A stretch of DNA of 11,641 bases from DAOUAG01 sp034432935 (GTDB lineage: Bacteria > Chloroflexota > Dehalococcoidia > SM23-28-2 > RBG-16-64-32): assembly GCA_034432935.1 (NCBI GenBank), contig DAOUBD010000021.1, positions 1 to 11,641 of the forward strand, written 5' to 3'. The translations under genes and the position numbers were made by a program. The notes under the pieces are model-generated. The model was not told where the DNA came from and did not search any database. It saw only the letters and a program-made list of their open reading frames with translations. Below are positions 6,001-11,641 of the stretch, piece after piece. Numbering within the stretch: position 1 is the first letter of the stretch; every line of letters begins with the position of its first letter.

Positions 6001-7509
6001 ATGACCGCCAACTACCGCAATTACCCCGTCATCGTCGGCGTGGGCCAGCTCACCAACCGCCCGTCCTCGGTGGCCGAGGCGTTGGAGCCGATGGAGATGA
6101 TGGTGCGGGTGGCCCAGGAGGCGGAGGCCGATGCTGGCTCCCCAGGCCTTCTCCGCCAACTGGACTCCGTCCAGGTCGTGAACATTATCGGCTGGTCCTA
6201 CGCCGATGCACCCGGCATGTTGGCGGCGCGGCTGGGAGCATCGCCCTCTCACACTTTCTACTCCGGCATCGGCGGCGAGACACCCCAGCGCCTCATCAAC
6301 AACGCGGCAGCGGATATCGTAGCGGGGCGCCGCCGCCTGGTGCTCATCGCCGGCGCCGAAGCCCTGGAGTCGCGGCGCCTGGCCCGGAAGTCCGGCCAGC
6401 GCCTCCCTTGGGCGCCCCGCGGCACGCCCATTCGCATCGATGACCCCGTACTGCCGGGTTTCAACGAGATGGAGGCCCGCCACGGCTGCACGCTACCCAT
6501 CCACTTCTACCCCCTCTTCGAGAACGCCTTGCGCGCCCATAGAGGCCTCACGCTGGACGAACACCGGCAGCGCCTCGGCGAACTCTGCTCCCGCATGTCC
6601 GCCGTCGCCGCCGAGAACCCGTATGCCTGGTTCCCGGTGGCCCGCAGCCCGCAGGAGATAACTACTGTGGGCCCGGCGAACCGCATGGTGTGCTTCCCGT
6701 ACCCGAAGCTCATGAACGCCATCATCGAAGTCGACCAAGCAGCGGCCATCATCCTCACCGGCGCCGAGACCGCCCGGGACCTGGGCCTTCCGGAGGAGCG
6801 CTGGGTTTACCTCCACGGCTGCGGCGACGCAACGGACAAGTGGTTCGTCAGCGAACGCCGCGACTATTACTCGTCGCCGGGGATCGAGGCGGCGACGCGG
6901 CGCGCCCTGGCCATGGCTGGAGTAACCGTTGGCGAGATCGCCTTCTTCGATCTCTACTCCTGTTTCCCGTCGGCGGTGCAGTTGGCCATGGGTGCCCTAG
7001 GCCTGGCTGTGGACGACCCCCGGGGCGTGACGGTGACGGGGGGCCTGCCCTACGCCGGCGGGCCCGGCAACAACTACGTCAGCCACTCGGTAGCCACCAT
7101 GGTGGGCAAGCTGCGGCAGGCCCCCGAGAAGCTGGGCCTGGTTACGGGCCTCGGCTGGTTCGTCACCAAACACTCGGCCGGGGTTTACGGGGCGCGGCCA
7201 CCGGCAGGACCGTGGCAGCGAACCGATCCATCGCTGGACCAGGCAGTCCTGGACGCCGTCGCCAGCCCGCCCCTGGCGGAGGCGCCTGACGGCCCGGCGA
7301 CGGTGGAGACCTACACGGTGGTATTCAACCAGGCGGGGGAGCCGGAGCGCGGCATCGTCGCCGGGCGCCTGGATTCGGGCCAGCGCTTCTTCGCCAACAC
7401 AGAGCCTGACCCGGCCCTTCTAGAAGCCATGTGCCGTCACGAGTTCGTGGGGCAGCGCGGCCTGGTGCGCCACGACACCGCCAGCGGCAGGAACGTGTTC
7501 CTTCACTAG
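6001..7509 (+). CDS. Thiolase-like protein (TLP1/SCP2-type) without the catalytic cysteines
   Basis: The 502-residue protein has the thiolase fold order: PVIVGVGQ near the N-terminus, IVAGRRRLVLIAGAEAL (106-122) at the end of the nucleophile helix, MAGVTVGEIAFFDLYSCFPS (305-324) where thiolases carry NEAF, and GGLPYAGGPGNNYVSHSVAT (347-366). It is usually annotated acetyl-CoA acetyltransferase. However, no cysteine occurs before residue 163; the nucleophile loop reads FYSGIGGETPQ (86-96) with Gly where Cys is expected. The C-terminal CxG motif is replaced by GLGWFVTKHSAG (383-394). The extra C-terminal stretch (about 434-502: VETYTVVFNQAGEPERGIVA onward) resembles the additional beta-rich domain of mycobacterial TLP1. 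Classical thiolysis or Claisen condensation therefore looks unlikely; acyl-CoA or lipid binding, or a different acyl transfer, is inferred. It is a single-gene unit divergent from the ABC importer, with a short leader and no clear Shine-Dalgarno. Confidence 0.85.
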   Translation: MTANYRNYPVIVGVGQLTNRPSSVAEALEPMEMMVRVAQEAEADAGSPGLLRQLDSVQVVNIIGWSYADAPGMLAARLGASPSHTFYSGIGGETPQRLINNAAADIVAGRRRLVLIAGAEALESRRLARKSGQRLPWAPRGTPIRIDDPVLPGFNEMEARHGCTLPIHFYPLFENALRAHRGLTLDEHRQRLGELCSRMSAVAAENPYAWFPVARSPQEITTVGPANRMVCFPYPKLMNAIIEVDQAAAIILTGAETARDLGLPEERWVYLHGCGDATDKWFVSERRDYYSSPGIEAATRRALAMAGVTVGEIAFFDLYSCFPSAVQLAMGALGLAVDDPRGVTVTGGLPYAGGPGNNYVSHSVATMVGKLRQAPEKLGLVTGLGWFVTKHSAGVYGARPPAGPWQRTDPSLDQAVLDAVASPPLAEAPDGPATVETYTVVFNQAGEPERGIVAGRLDSGQRFFANTEPDPALLEAMCRHEFVGQRGLVRHDTASGRNVFLH

Positions 7510-7514
7510 GGGCC

Positions 7515-7541
7515 GGGCCGGCGTAATGATCCGGCCCCTTT
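7515..7541 (+). terminator. Terminator-like hairpin after the thiolase-like gene
   Basis: GGGCCGG (7515-7521) pairs with CCGGCCC (7531-7537) around a 9-nt loop, 5 nt after the stop codon, followed by CTTTG. An alternative 8-bp pairing uses GGGGCCGG at 7509-7516 with 7531-7538. The T-run is only three bases, so termination may be weak, but it separates this gene from PPDK. Confidence 0.55.
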
Positions 7542-7639
7542 GCGCGTCTACATGAACAAAGGCCCGTCTGGGGTGGCCGGATCGATGCAGTAATAGAAAC
7601 CGTCGCTGCCGGGTAACCGTTAATTCTATTGGAGCTACA

Positions 7640-10495
7640 ATGAAGTCAGGAGCACTGTCCCCTCCAGTGAGCGCCCGGCGTCGCTATATCTACCGCTTCC
7701 AGGAAGGCAGCGCCGCCCAGCGGGACATCCTGGGCGGCAAGGGGGCCAACCTCTGCGAAATGGCCCGCCTGGGCCTGCCTGTGCCCCCTGGCTTCGTCAT
7801 CACCACCGAGACCTGCCGCCTGTACTACGAGAATGGCCGGAGGGCGCCCGAAGGGTTGTGGGACGCCGTGCGGCAGCACGTGCAGGAGATCGAGGACGCC
7901 TTGGGCCGCCGCTTTGGCGACCCGGCCGACCCCCTGCTCCTCTCGGTCCGTTCGGGGTCCAAGTTCTCTATGCCCGGCATGATGGACACGATCCTGAACC
8001 TCGGGCTCAATGACGCCACCGCCGAGGGTCTGGCCCGGAGCACCGGCGACAGGCGGTTCGCCCTCGACTCCTACCGGCGTTTCATCCAGCTCTTCGCCAA
8101 GGTGGCTCTGGGCCTGGATCCGGAGCCCTTCGAGGACGCCCTCGCCAGCGCAAGACGCGACGCCGGGGTGGCCTCCGATGCCGAACTGAGCGCAGAGGCC
8201 CTGGAAACCCTGGTGCGGCGCTTCCTCGCCCTCGTCCGCGAGCGCACAGGGTCGCCCTTCCCGGCGGACCCGTGGCGGCAGCTGGAGATGGCCGTCGAGG
8301 CCGTCTTCAACAGTTGGAACAACCCCCGCGCCGTCTCCTATCGCGAGCACCACCGCATCGCCCACGACATCTATACCGCCGCCACGGTGATGGCCATGGT
8401 CTTCGGCAACAGCGGCTGGGACAGCGGCACCGGCGTCTGCTTCACCCGCGACCCCAGCACGGGCCAGCGCCGCCTCTTCGGAGAGTACCTGCCCAACGCC
8501 CAGGGCGAGGACGTCGTCTCCGGCGCCCGGACGCCCAAGCCCATCGCCGAGCTGGCCAGCGAGATGCCCCAGGTCTACGAGGCCCTGGAGGAGTTCGGCC
8601 AGCGGCTGGAGCAGCACTTCCGGGACGTCCAGGACGTGGAGTTCACCATAGAGCGGGGCCAGCTCTACATCCTCCAGACCCGCTCCGCCAAGAGGGCCGC
8701 GGCCGCCGCCGTGAAGATAGCGGTGGACATGGCGGACGAGGGGCTCATCACCCCGGAGGAGGCCGTCCAACGCGTCCCGGCGGCGGACCTGACGCAGCTC
8801 CTCTTGCCGCGCTTCGATGAGGCGGCCAAGCGCCGTGCTGTGGCCGAGGGTCGCCTCCTGAGCAGGGGGCTGAACGCATCGCCGGGCGCCGCCAGCGGCA
8901 AGGCCGTGTTCGACTCGGCAGCGGCAGCCGCTGCGGCAGAAGCCGGGCAGCCGGTGATCCTGGTGCGCCCCGAGACCAGCGCCGACGACATGCCGGGCAT
9001 CCTCCGCGCCGCCGCCGTCCTCACCAGCCGCGGGGGCATCACCAGCCACGCCGCTGTGGTGGCCCGGGGGCTGGGCAAGCCGGCCGTCGTGGGCTGCAGC
9101 GGGCTGACGGTCGATCCGCGGCGGCGCTGCCTCTCCGTCAGCGGCCTCGTCCTGCAAGAGGGGGATGAGATCAGCATCGACGGCTTCACCGGCGACGTCT
9201 TCGCCGGCCACATCGGCACAGTGCCCCCTGACGTGGCCAGCAACGCGGAGCTCAGCCGCCTTCTCGCCTGGGCCGACGGGTTCCGCCGCCTGGGGGTGCG
9301 GGCCAACGCCGACACCCCTGCTGACGCCCGCCAGTCGCTGGCCTTCGGCGCCGAGGGCATCGGACTATGCCGCACCGAGCACATGTTCTTCGACCCCGAG
9401 CGCCTTCCCTACGTCAGGGAGGTGCTGCGGCGCGCCGGGGAGGTCTCCCGCCTGGAGCGCGAGGCGGAGGAGGCGCGCCACGGCGCAGCCGCCGCCAAAG
9501 GCGACGCTAGAGCCGCCTGGGAGGAGCGTTTGCGCCGGGCCGAGGAGCGCCTCCAAGGCGATGACGTGCGGGCCTTCCGGCAGGCGCTGAAGCGTCTCGC
9601 TGAGTACCAAACGGCGGACTTCCGGGAGATCCTGCGCATCATGGACGGCAAGCCCGTCGTCATCCGTCTCCTGGACGCCCCCCTGCACGAGTTCCTGCCG
9701 CCCTACGAGTCCATCCTGCAAGAGGTAGCGGCCTTGCGGGCCACCGGCAGCGACCCCGAGACGCTGCGCGAGAAAGAGGCGCTGCTGGCCCAGGCAGCCG
9801 CCCTGCGGGAGGCCAACCCGATGCTGGGCCACCGCGGCTGCCGGCTGGGCCTCACCTACCCTGCTATCTACGAGATGCAGGTGCGGGCCATCCTGCAGGC
9901 GGCCCTCGACCTGCGGCGCGAGGGCCTGAACCCCCGGCCCGAGATCATGGTGCCGCTGGTGGTGGCCGCCGGTGAGCTGGCGGCCCTGCGCCGGCGCCTG
10001 GTCAGGGTCGCCCAGGAGATGGGCTTGCAGCTAGGCCGGCCGGGGCCCATCCCCTTCGGCACCATGATCGAGCTACCTCGCGCCGCCCTGGCCGGAGGGC
10101 GGCTGGCTCCCCATACGGACTTCTTCTCCTTCGGCTCCAACGACCTCACCCAGATGACCTTCGGCTTCAGCCGCGACGATGCCGAAGAGAAGTTCCTGCG
10201 CTTCTACCTGGAGCAGGGCTACCTGATCCACAATCCGTTCCGCACCATCGACGAGTTAGGCGCCGGGCGGCTGATCCGCATCGCGGTGGAAGAGGGCCGC
10301 GCCGCCAACCCGCAGATCGCCCTTGGCCTGTGCGGGGAGCACGGGGCCGACCCGGAGAGCATCGCCTTCTGCCACCGTGTGGGGCTGGACTACGTCTCCT
10401 GCTCGCCCATGCGCATCCCGGTGGCGCGGCTGGCGGCGGCTCAGGCCGCCCTGGCAGAAAGGGCCGCAGCGGCCGACGGCCATCGGGACGTTTAG
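7640..10495 (+). CDS. ppdK: Pyruvate, phosphate dikinase
   Basis: The enzyme interconverts pyruvate + ATP + Pi and PEP + AMP + PPi in the cytosol, serving gluconeogenesis or glycolysis. At 951 residues it exceeds the usual 870-900. The ATP-grasp N-terminus shows IYRFQEGSAAQRDILGGKGA (17-36), LSVRSGSKFSMPGMMDTILN (101-120) and GDVQ-equivalent DVQDVEFTIERGQLYILQTR (329-348). The swivelling domain carries RGGITSHAAVVARGLGKP (464-481) with phospho-His470, preceded by Thr468. The PEP-binding barrel has EGIGLCRTEHMF (572-583), IRLLDAPLHEFLP (675-687), NPMLGHRGCRL (726-736), SFGSNDLTQMTF (830-841) and GLCGEHGADP (896-905) with catalytic Cys898, ending YVSCSPMRIPVARLAAAQAA. The N-terminus has about 12 extra residues. 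A charged helical insertion at roughly 597-659 adds about 40 residues. ATG 7640 is preceded by GGAG 5 nt upstream. No clear promoter is visible in 7542-7639. Confidence 0.97.
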   Translation: MKSGALSPPVSARRRYIYRFQEGSAAQRDILGGKGANLCEMARLGLPVPPGFVITTETCRLYYENGRRAPEGLWDAVRQHVQEIEDALGRRFGDPADPLLLSVRSGSKFSMPGMMDTILNLGLNDATAEGLARSTGDRRFALDSYRRFIQLFAKVALGLDPEPFEDALASARRDAGVASDAELSAEALETLVRRFLALVRERTGSPFPADPWRQLEMAVEAVFNSWNNPRAVSYREHHRIAHDIYTAATVMAMVFGNSGWDSGTGVCFTRDPSTGQRRLFGEYLPNAQGEDVVSGARTPKPIAELASEMPQVYEALEEFGQRLEQHFRDVQDVEFTIERGQLYILQTRSAKRAAAAAVKIAVDMADEGLITPEEAVQRVPAADLTQLLLPRFDEAAKRRAVAEGRLLSRGLNASPGAASGKAVFDSAAAAAAAEAGQPVILVRPETSADDMPGILRAAAVLTSRGGITSHAAVVARGLGKPAVVGCSGLTVDPRRRCLSVSGLVLQEGDEISIDGFTGDVFAGHIGTVPPDVASNAELSRLLAWADGFRRLGVRANADTPADARQSLAFGAEGIGLCRTEHMFFDPERLPYVREVLRRAGEVSRLEREAEEARHGAAAAKGDARAAWEERLRRAEERLQGDDVRAFRQALKRLAEYQTADFREILRIMDGKPVVIRLLDAPLHEFLPPYESILQEVAALRATGSDPETLREKEALLAQAAALREANPMLGHRGCRLGLTYPAIYEMQVRAILQAALDLRREGLNPRPEIMVPLVVAAGELAALRRRLVRVAQEMGLQLGRPGPIPFGTMIELPRAALAGGRLAPHTDFFSFGSNDLTQMTFGFSRDDAEEKFLRFYLEQGYLIHNPFRTIDELGAGRLIRIAVEEGRAANPQIALGLCGEHGADPESIAFCHRVGLDYVSCSPMRIPVARLAAAQAALAERAAAADGHRDV

Positions 10496-10506
10496 GCTAC
10501 ACGTCC
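10486..10506. terminator. Weak stem-loop at the PPDK 3' end
   Basis: GGACGT (10486-10491) pairs with ACGTCC (10501-10506) with the PPDK stop codon in the 9-nt loop. The stem is short and no T-run follows on either strand. It lies at the junction with the convergent gene ending at 10519, so a role in ending transcription is possible but weakly supported. Confidence 0.2.
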
Positions 10507-10518
10507 GCGGCTTTCCCG

Positions 10519-11334
10519 TCACCTGCAAGTGAAGGTTGAACCACTGCGGGTGCAGGTAAAGTCGGCGTAGACGCCGCTATCCGTCTGGCAATTCACGGAG
10601 TTAAAGACCACCGAACACTGGTAATCAGGCCCGTCAACAGGTGACAGTACGTCCACGTAGCAGTTCACCTTGGAGAGGGACGGATAGACGCTACAATCGT
10701 AGTCCGGGAAGTAGGAAGCGCTGGTCTCACAATAGGCGTCGTTGATCAAGCTGTAGTAATCGCAGAAGTAGGTTGGCCAGGGTGACAGGGAGCTTGAGCA
10801 GCCTACTGAGGCGATGTTTACGTATATCGTACAGTCGTAGGGAGGGTTTGTTTCGATCTCGGTCTGACAGGTTGCAGATCCGCCCAGTATTCCCGGATAC
10901 AGAAAGGCGTAGCCCATGACGGCTATCCAACAATGCGCGATGGTCCCTGAAGGGGTAGCGGTCGGCGCCGGGGTGGACGTGGGCGTGGGCGTGGGCGTCT
11001 GCCCCGGCGCGGGAGTGGCCGCGCCGCCGATGGGCGGGCACGTGCCGGGGAGGTTGGGGTTGAGGCCGGCCGTGTAGCGCAGGATGCGCAGGGCGTCCAC
11101 GGCATCCACCGTACCGTTGCAGTCCATGTCGCCCTTGAGCCCGCCCAGCTCCGACGGTGCGGGCGCGGCCAGGGCCCCGATGGGCCCAGGGCCGGCGAAC
11201 CTAGCGGCCTCCGGGGCCGCGCCGGCGTCTTCCGGCAAACGGGCCGACGCCTGCCGGGCGTCGCCGTCGGCAAGGCCCACGAGCGCTACGACGGCCGCCA
11301 GGGCGGCCACGAGTAGGACGATCCCCCGAAGCAT
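10519..11334 (-). CDS. Secreted protein with one dockerin-like repeat and tandem Cys-pair repeats
   Basis: The 271-residue protein begins with a Sec signal peptide (MLRGIVLLVAALAAVVALVG). An Ala/Pro-rich spacer precedes a single dockerin type I-like calcium motif, GDMDCNGTVDAVDALRILRY (68-87), ending at Cys99. Next is a Thr/Pro linker (about 105-129: TPTPTPTSTPAPTATP within it). The C-terminal domain (130-271) has 12 cysteines. From residue 166 they form five pairs, each preceded by an aromatic residue two places earlier or adjacent: 168/179, 191/202, 214/225, 240/249, 261/270. The pair spacing is 11, 11, 11, 9, 9 and the repeat period about 23. Function is unknown; extracellular or cell-surface localisation with disulphides is inferred. 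The single dockerin repeat is the type seen in many Chloroflexota exported proteins and need not mean a cellulosome. The C-terminal coding part is markedly less GC-rich than its surroundings. It is convergent with PPDK, 23 nt apart, and has its own promoter. Confidence 0.85.
   Translation of the reverse strand: MLRGIVLLVAALAAVVALVGLADGDARQASARLPEDAGAAPEAARFAGPGPIGALAAPAPSELGGLKGDMDCNGTVDAVDALRILRYTAGLNPNLPGTCPPIGGAATPAPGQTPTPTPTSTPAPTATPSGTIAHCWIAVMGYAFLYPGILGGSATCQTEIETNPPYDCTIYVNIASVGCSSSLSPWPTYFCDYYSLINDAYCETSASYFPDYDCSVYPSLSKVNCYVDVLSPVDGPDYQCSVVFNSVNCQTDSGVYADFTCTRSGSTFTCR
10979..10998 (-). repeat. Hexamer microsatellite in the Thr/Pro linker
   Basis: Three copies of GTGGGC plus a partial fourth on the plus strand encode alternating Thr-Pro in the minus-strand gene. 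In-frame hexamer gain or loss would lengthen or shorten the linker without a frameshift. Confidence 0.6.
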
Positions 11335-11367
11335 TGCAGTATACCCCCTTCCGCGGTATGCGAGCCA

Positions 11368-11396
11368 AACGTACGCCCGGCGAAGGGGCGTGTCAA
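11368..11396 (-). promoter_or_regulatory. Probable promoter of the dockerin-like gene
   Basis: On the minus strand a perfect TTGACA (11396-11391) is followed after 17 bp by TACGTT (11373-11368), a weak -10 with three matches. The leader would be about 27 nt and contains GGAAGGGGG as a possible Shine-Dalgarno. A TATACT at 11343-11338 is only 3 nt from the ATG and fits less well. Confidence 0.4.
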
Positions 11397-11431
11397 TAGG
11401 AAAACGGCGCGAGTGCCCGGAAATGCGGCGG

Positions 11432-11553
11432 GCTCATGCTTCGGCGGGGCCCCGCCATGCTTCGAGGGCCTCAGCATGAGCGGGGTGTACGGCTCATGCT
11501 TCGAGAGCCTGAGCATGAGCGGCGATGACATACCTTCCCGCCTCAGCATGAGC
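11432..11553. repeat. Cluster of intergenic inverted repeats (CATGCTTCG / AGCATGAGC family)
   Basis: Left half-sites CATGCTTCG occur at 11435-11443, 11456-11464 and 11495-11503. Right half-sites of the form TCAGCATGAGC or TGAGCATGAGC occur at 11471-11481, 11510-11520 and 11543-11553. GCTCATGCT at 11432-11440 is the exact complement of AGCATGAGC at 11473-11481, and the same holds for 11492-11500 with 11512-11520. A perfect 14-bp palindrome, GGCGGGGCCCCGCC, lies inside the first unit at 11443-11456. The cluster fills the non-coding gap between the dockerin-like gene and the gene at 11612. It can fold into nested hairpins on either strand, like a REP/MITE-type dispersed element. Confidence 0.8.
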
Positions 11554-11575
11554 GGGGCTTTACGGGGCCGGCGGT

Positions 11576-11604
11576 TTGCCCGGCCCGCCTGCCGCCGCTA
11601 TAGT
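11576..11604 (+). promoter_or_regulatory. Promoter of the rdgB-like gene (leaderless)
   Basis: TTGCCC (11576-11581), a 17-bp spacer and TATAGT (11599-11604) match a sigma-70 promoter. The ATG follows the -10 by 7 nt, so the transcript should start at or next to the initiation codon. There is no Shine-Dalgarno. Confidence 0.65.
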
Positions 11605-11611
11605 GGCCTTG

Positions 11612-11641
11612 ATGCCCCGTCTCCTCCTGGCCACCAACAAC
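11612..11641 (+). CDS. rdgB: Start of probable RdgB/HAM1 non-canonical purine NTP pyrophosphatase
   Basis: Only ten codons are in the window, reading MPRLLLATNN. Nearly all RdgB/HAM1 (dITP/XTP pyrophosphatase) proteins start with a short basic residue, a beta strand and then the ATxN substrate-binding motif, as here. The enzyme hydrolyses dITP, ITP and XTP to keep them out of nucleic acids. The open frame runs off the right edge. The well-placed promoter immediately upstream supports a genuine start. With so few residues the assignment rests on one motif. Confidence 0.65.
   Translation, partial: MPRLLLATNN

Noticed and set aside
7542..7639. The gap before PPDK, examined for a promoter or riboswitch.
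   Set aside because: Several AT-rich hexamers occur but none has both -35 and -10 at proper spacing, and no conserved riboswitch core or long stem is visible.
7646..9211. A 521-codon open frame on the minus strand opposite PPDK.
   Set aside because: It mirrors the PPDK frame, has Gly/Ala/Val/His-rich composition without domains, and has no promoter or ribosome site.
11286..11549. A minus-strand open frame through the repeat cluster with recurring LMLRxSKHE-like residues.
   Set aside because: The peptide pattern is just the translation of the inverted repeats and it overlaps the dockerin-like gene start; not a real protein.
11432..11553. The repeat cluster considered as a CRISPR array.
   Set aside because: Half-sites are short, inverted relative to each other and unevenly spaced; there are no uniform spacers and no cas genes nearby.

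Overview
The window is GC-rich bacterial chromosome, densely coded on both strands, with ordinary housekeeping and transport genes. I infer a Chloroflexota relative, perhaps Dehalococcoidia-like. The clues are a secreted protein with one dockerin-like repeat and a Thr/Pro linker, a lipoprotein with a Ser/Thr/Ala linker, consensus -10 hexamers set 6-7 nt from start codons (leaderless transcripts), and a small intergenic family of inverted CATGCTTCG/AGCATGAGC repeats. The phylum is a judgement; no rRNA or tRNA is present to settle it.

Layout: (1) 1-2570, minus strand: folC (folylpolyglutamate/dihydrofolate synthase) followed 24 nt later by fabF (beta-ketoacyl-ACP synthase II), which runs off the left edge just short of its C-terminus. 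(2) 2611-3321, plus: a 236-residue protein resembling the DUF1122 family, divergent from folC across a symmetric pair of TATAAT boxes. (3) 3350-5850, minus: a complete polar amino acid ABC importer in the order binding lipoprotein, permease, ATPase, with a strong hairpin after the binding-protein gene. (4) 6001-7509, plus: a thiolase-fold protein of the TLP1/SCP2 type that lacks the usual catalytic cysteines. (5) 7640-10495, plus: pyruvate, phosphate dikinase with an extra charged helical segment. (6) 10519-11334, minus: a secreted dockerin-like protein ending in five tandem Cys-pair repeats. (7) 11335-11611: a promoter region and an inverted-repeat array. (8) 11612 to the right edge, plus: the first ten codons of a probable RdgB/HAM1 purine NTP pyrophosphatase.

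The genes do not form one pathway. FolC supplies polyglutamylated folates, FabF elongates fatty acids, the ABC cassette imports amino acids, and PPDK interconverts pyruvate and PEP. The thiolase-like protein probably handles acyl-CoA or lipid ligands. I see no defence island, CRISPR, prophage, transposase or biosynthetic cluster. The most unusual items are the Cys-pair repeat protein, the face-to-face leaderless promoters at 2577-2604, the PPDK insertion, the cysteine-less thiolase-like protein and the repeat array at 11432-11553.
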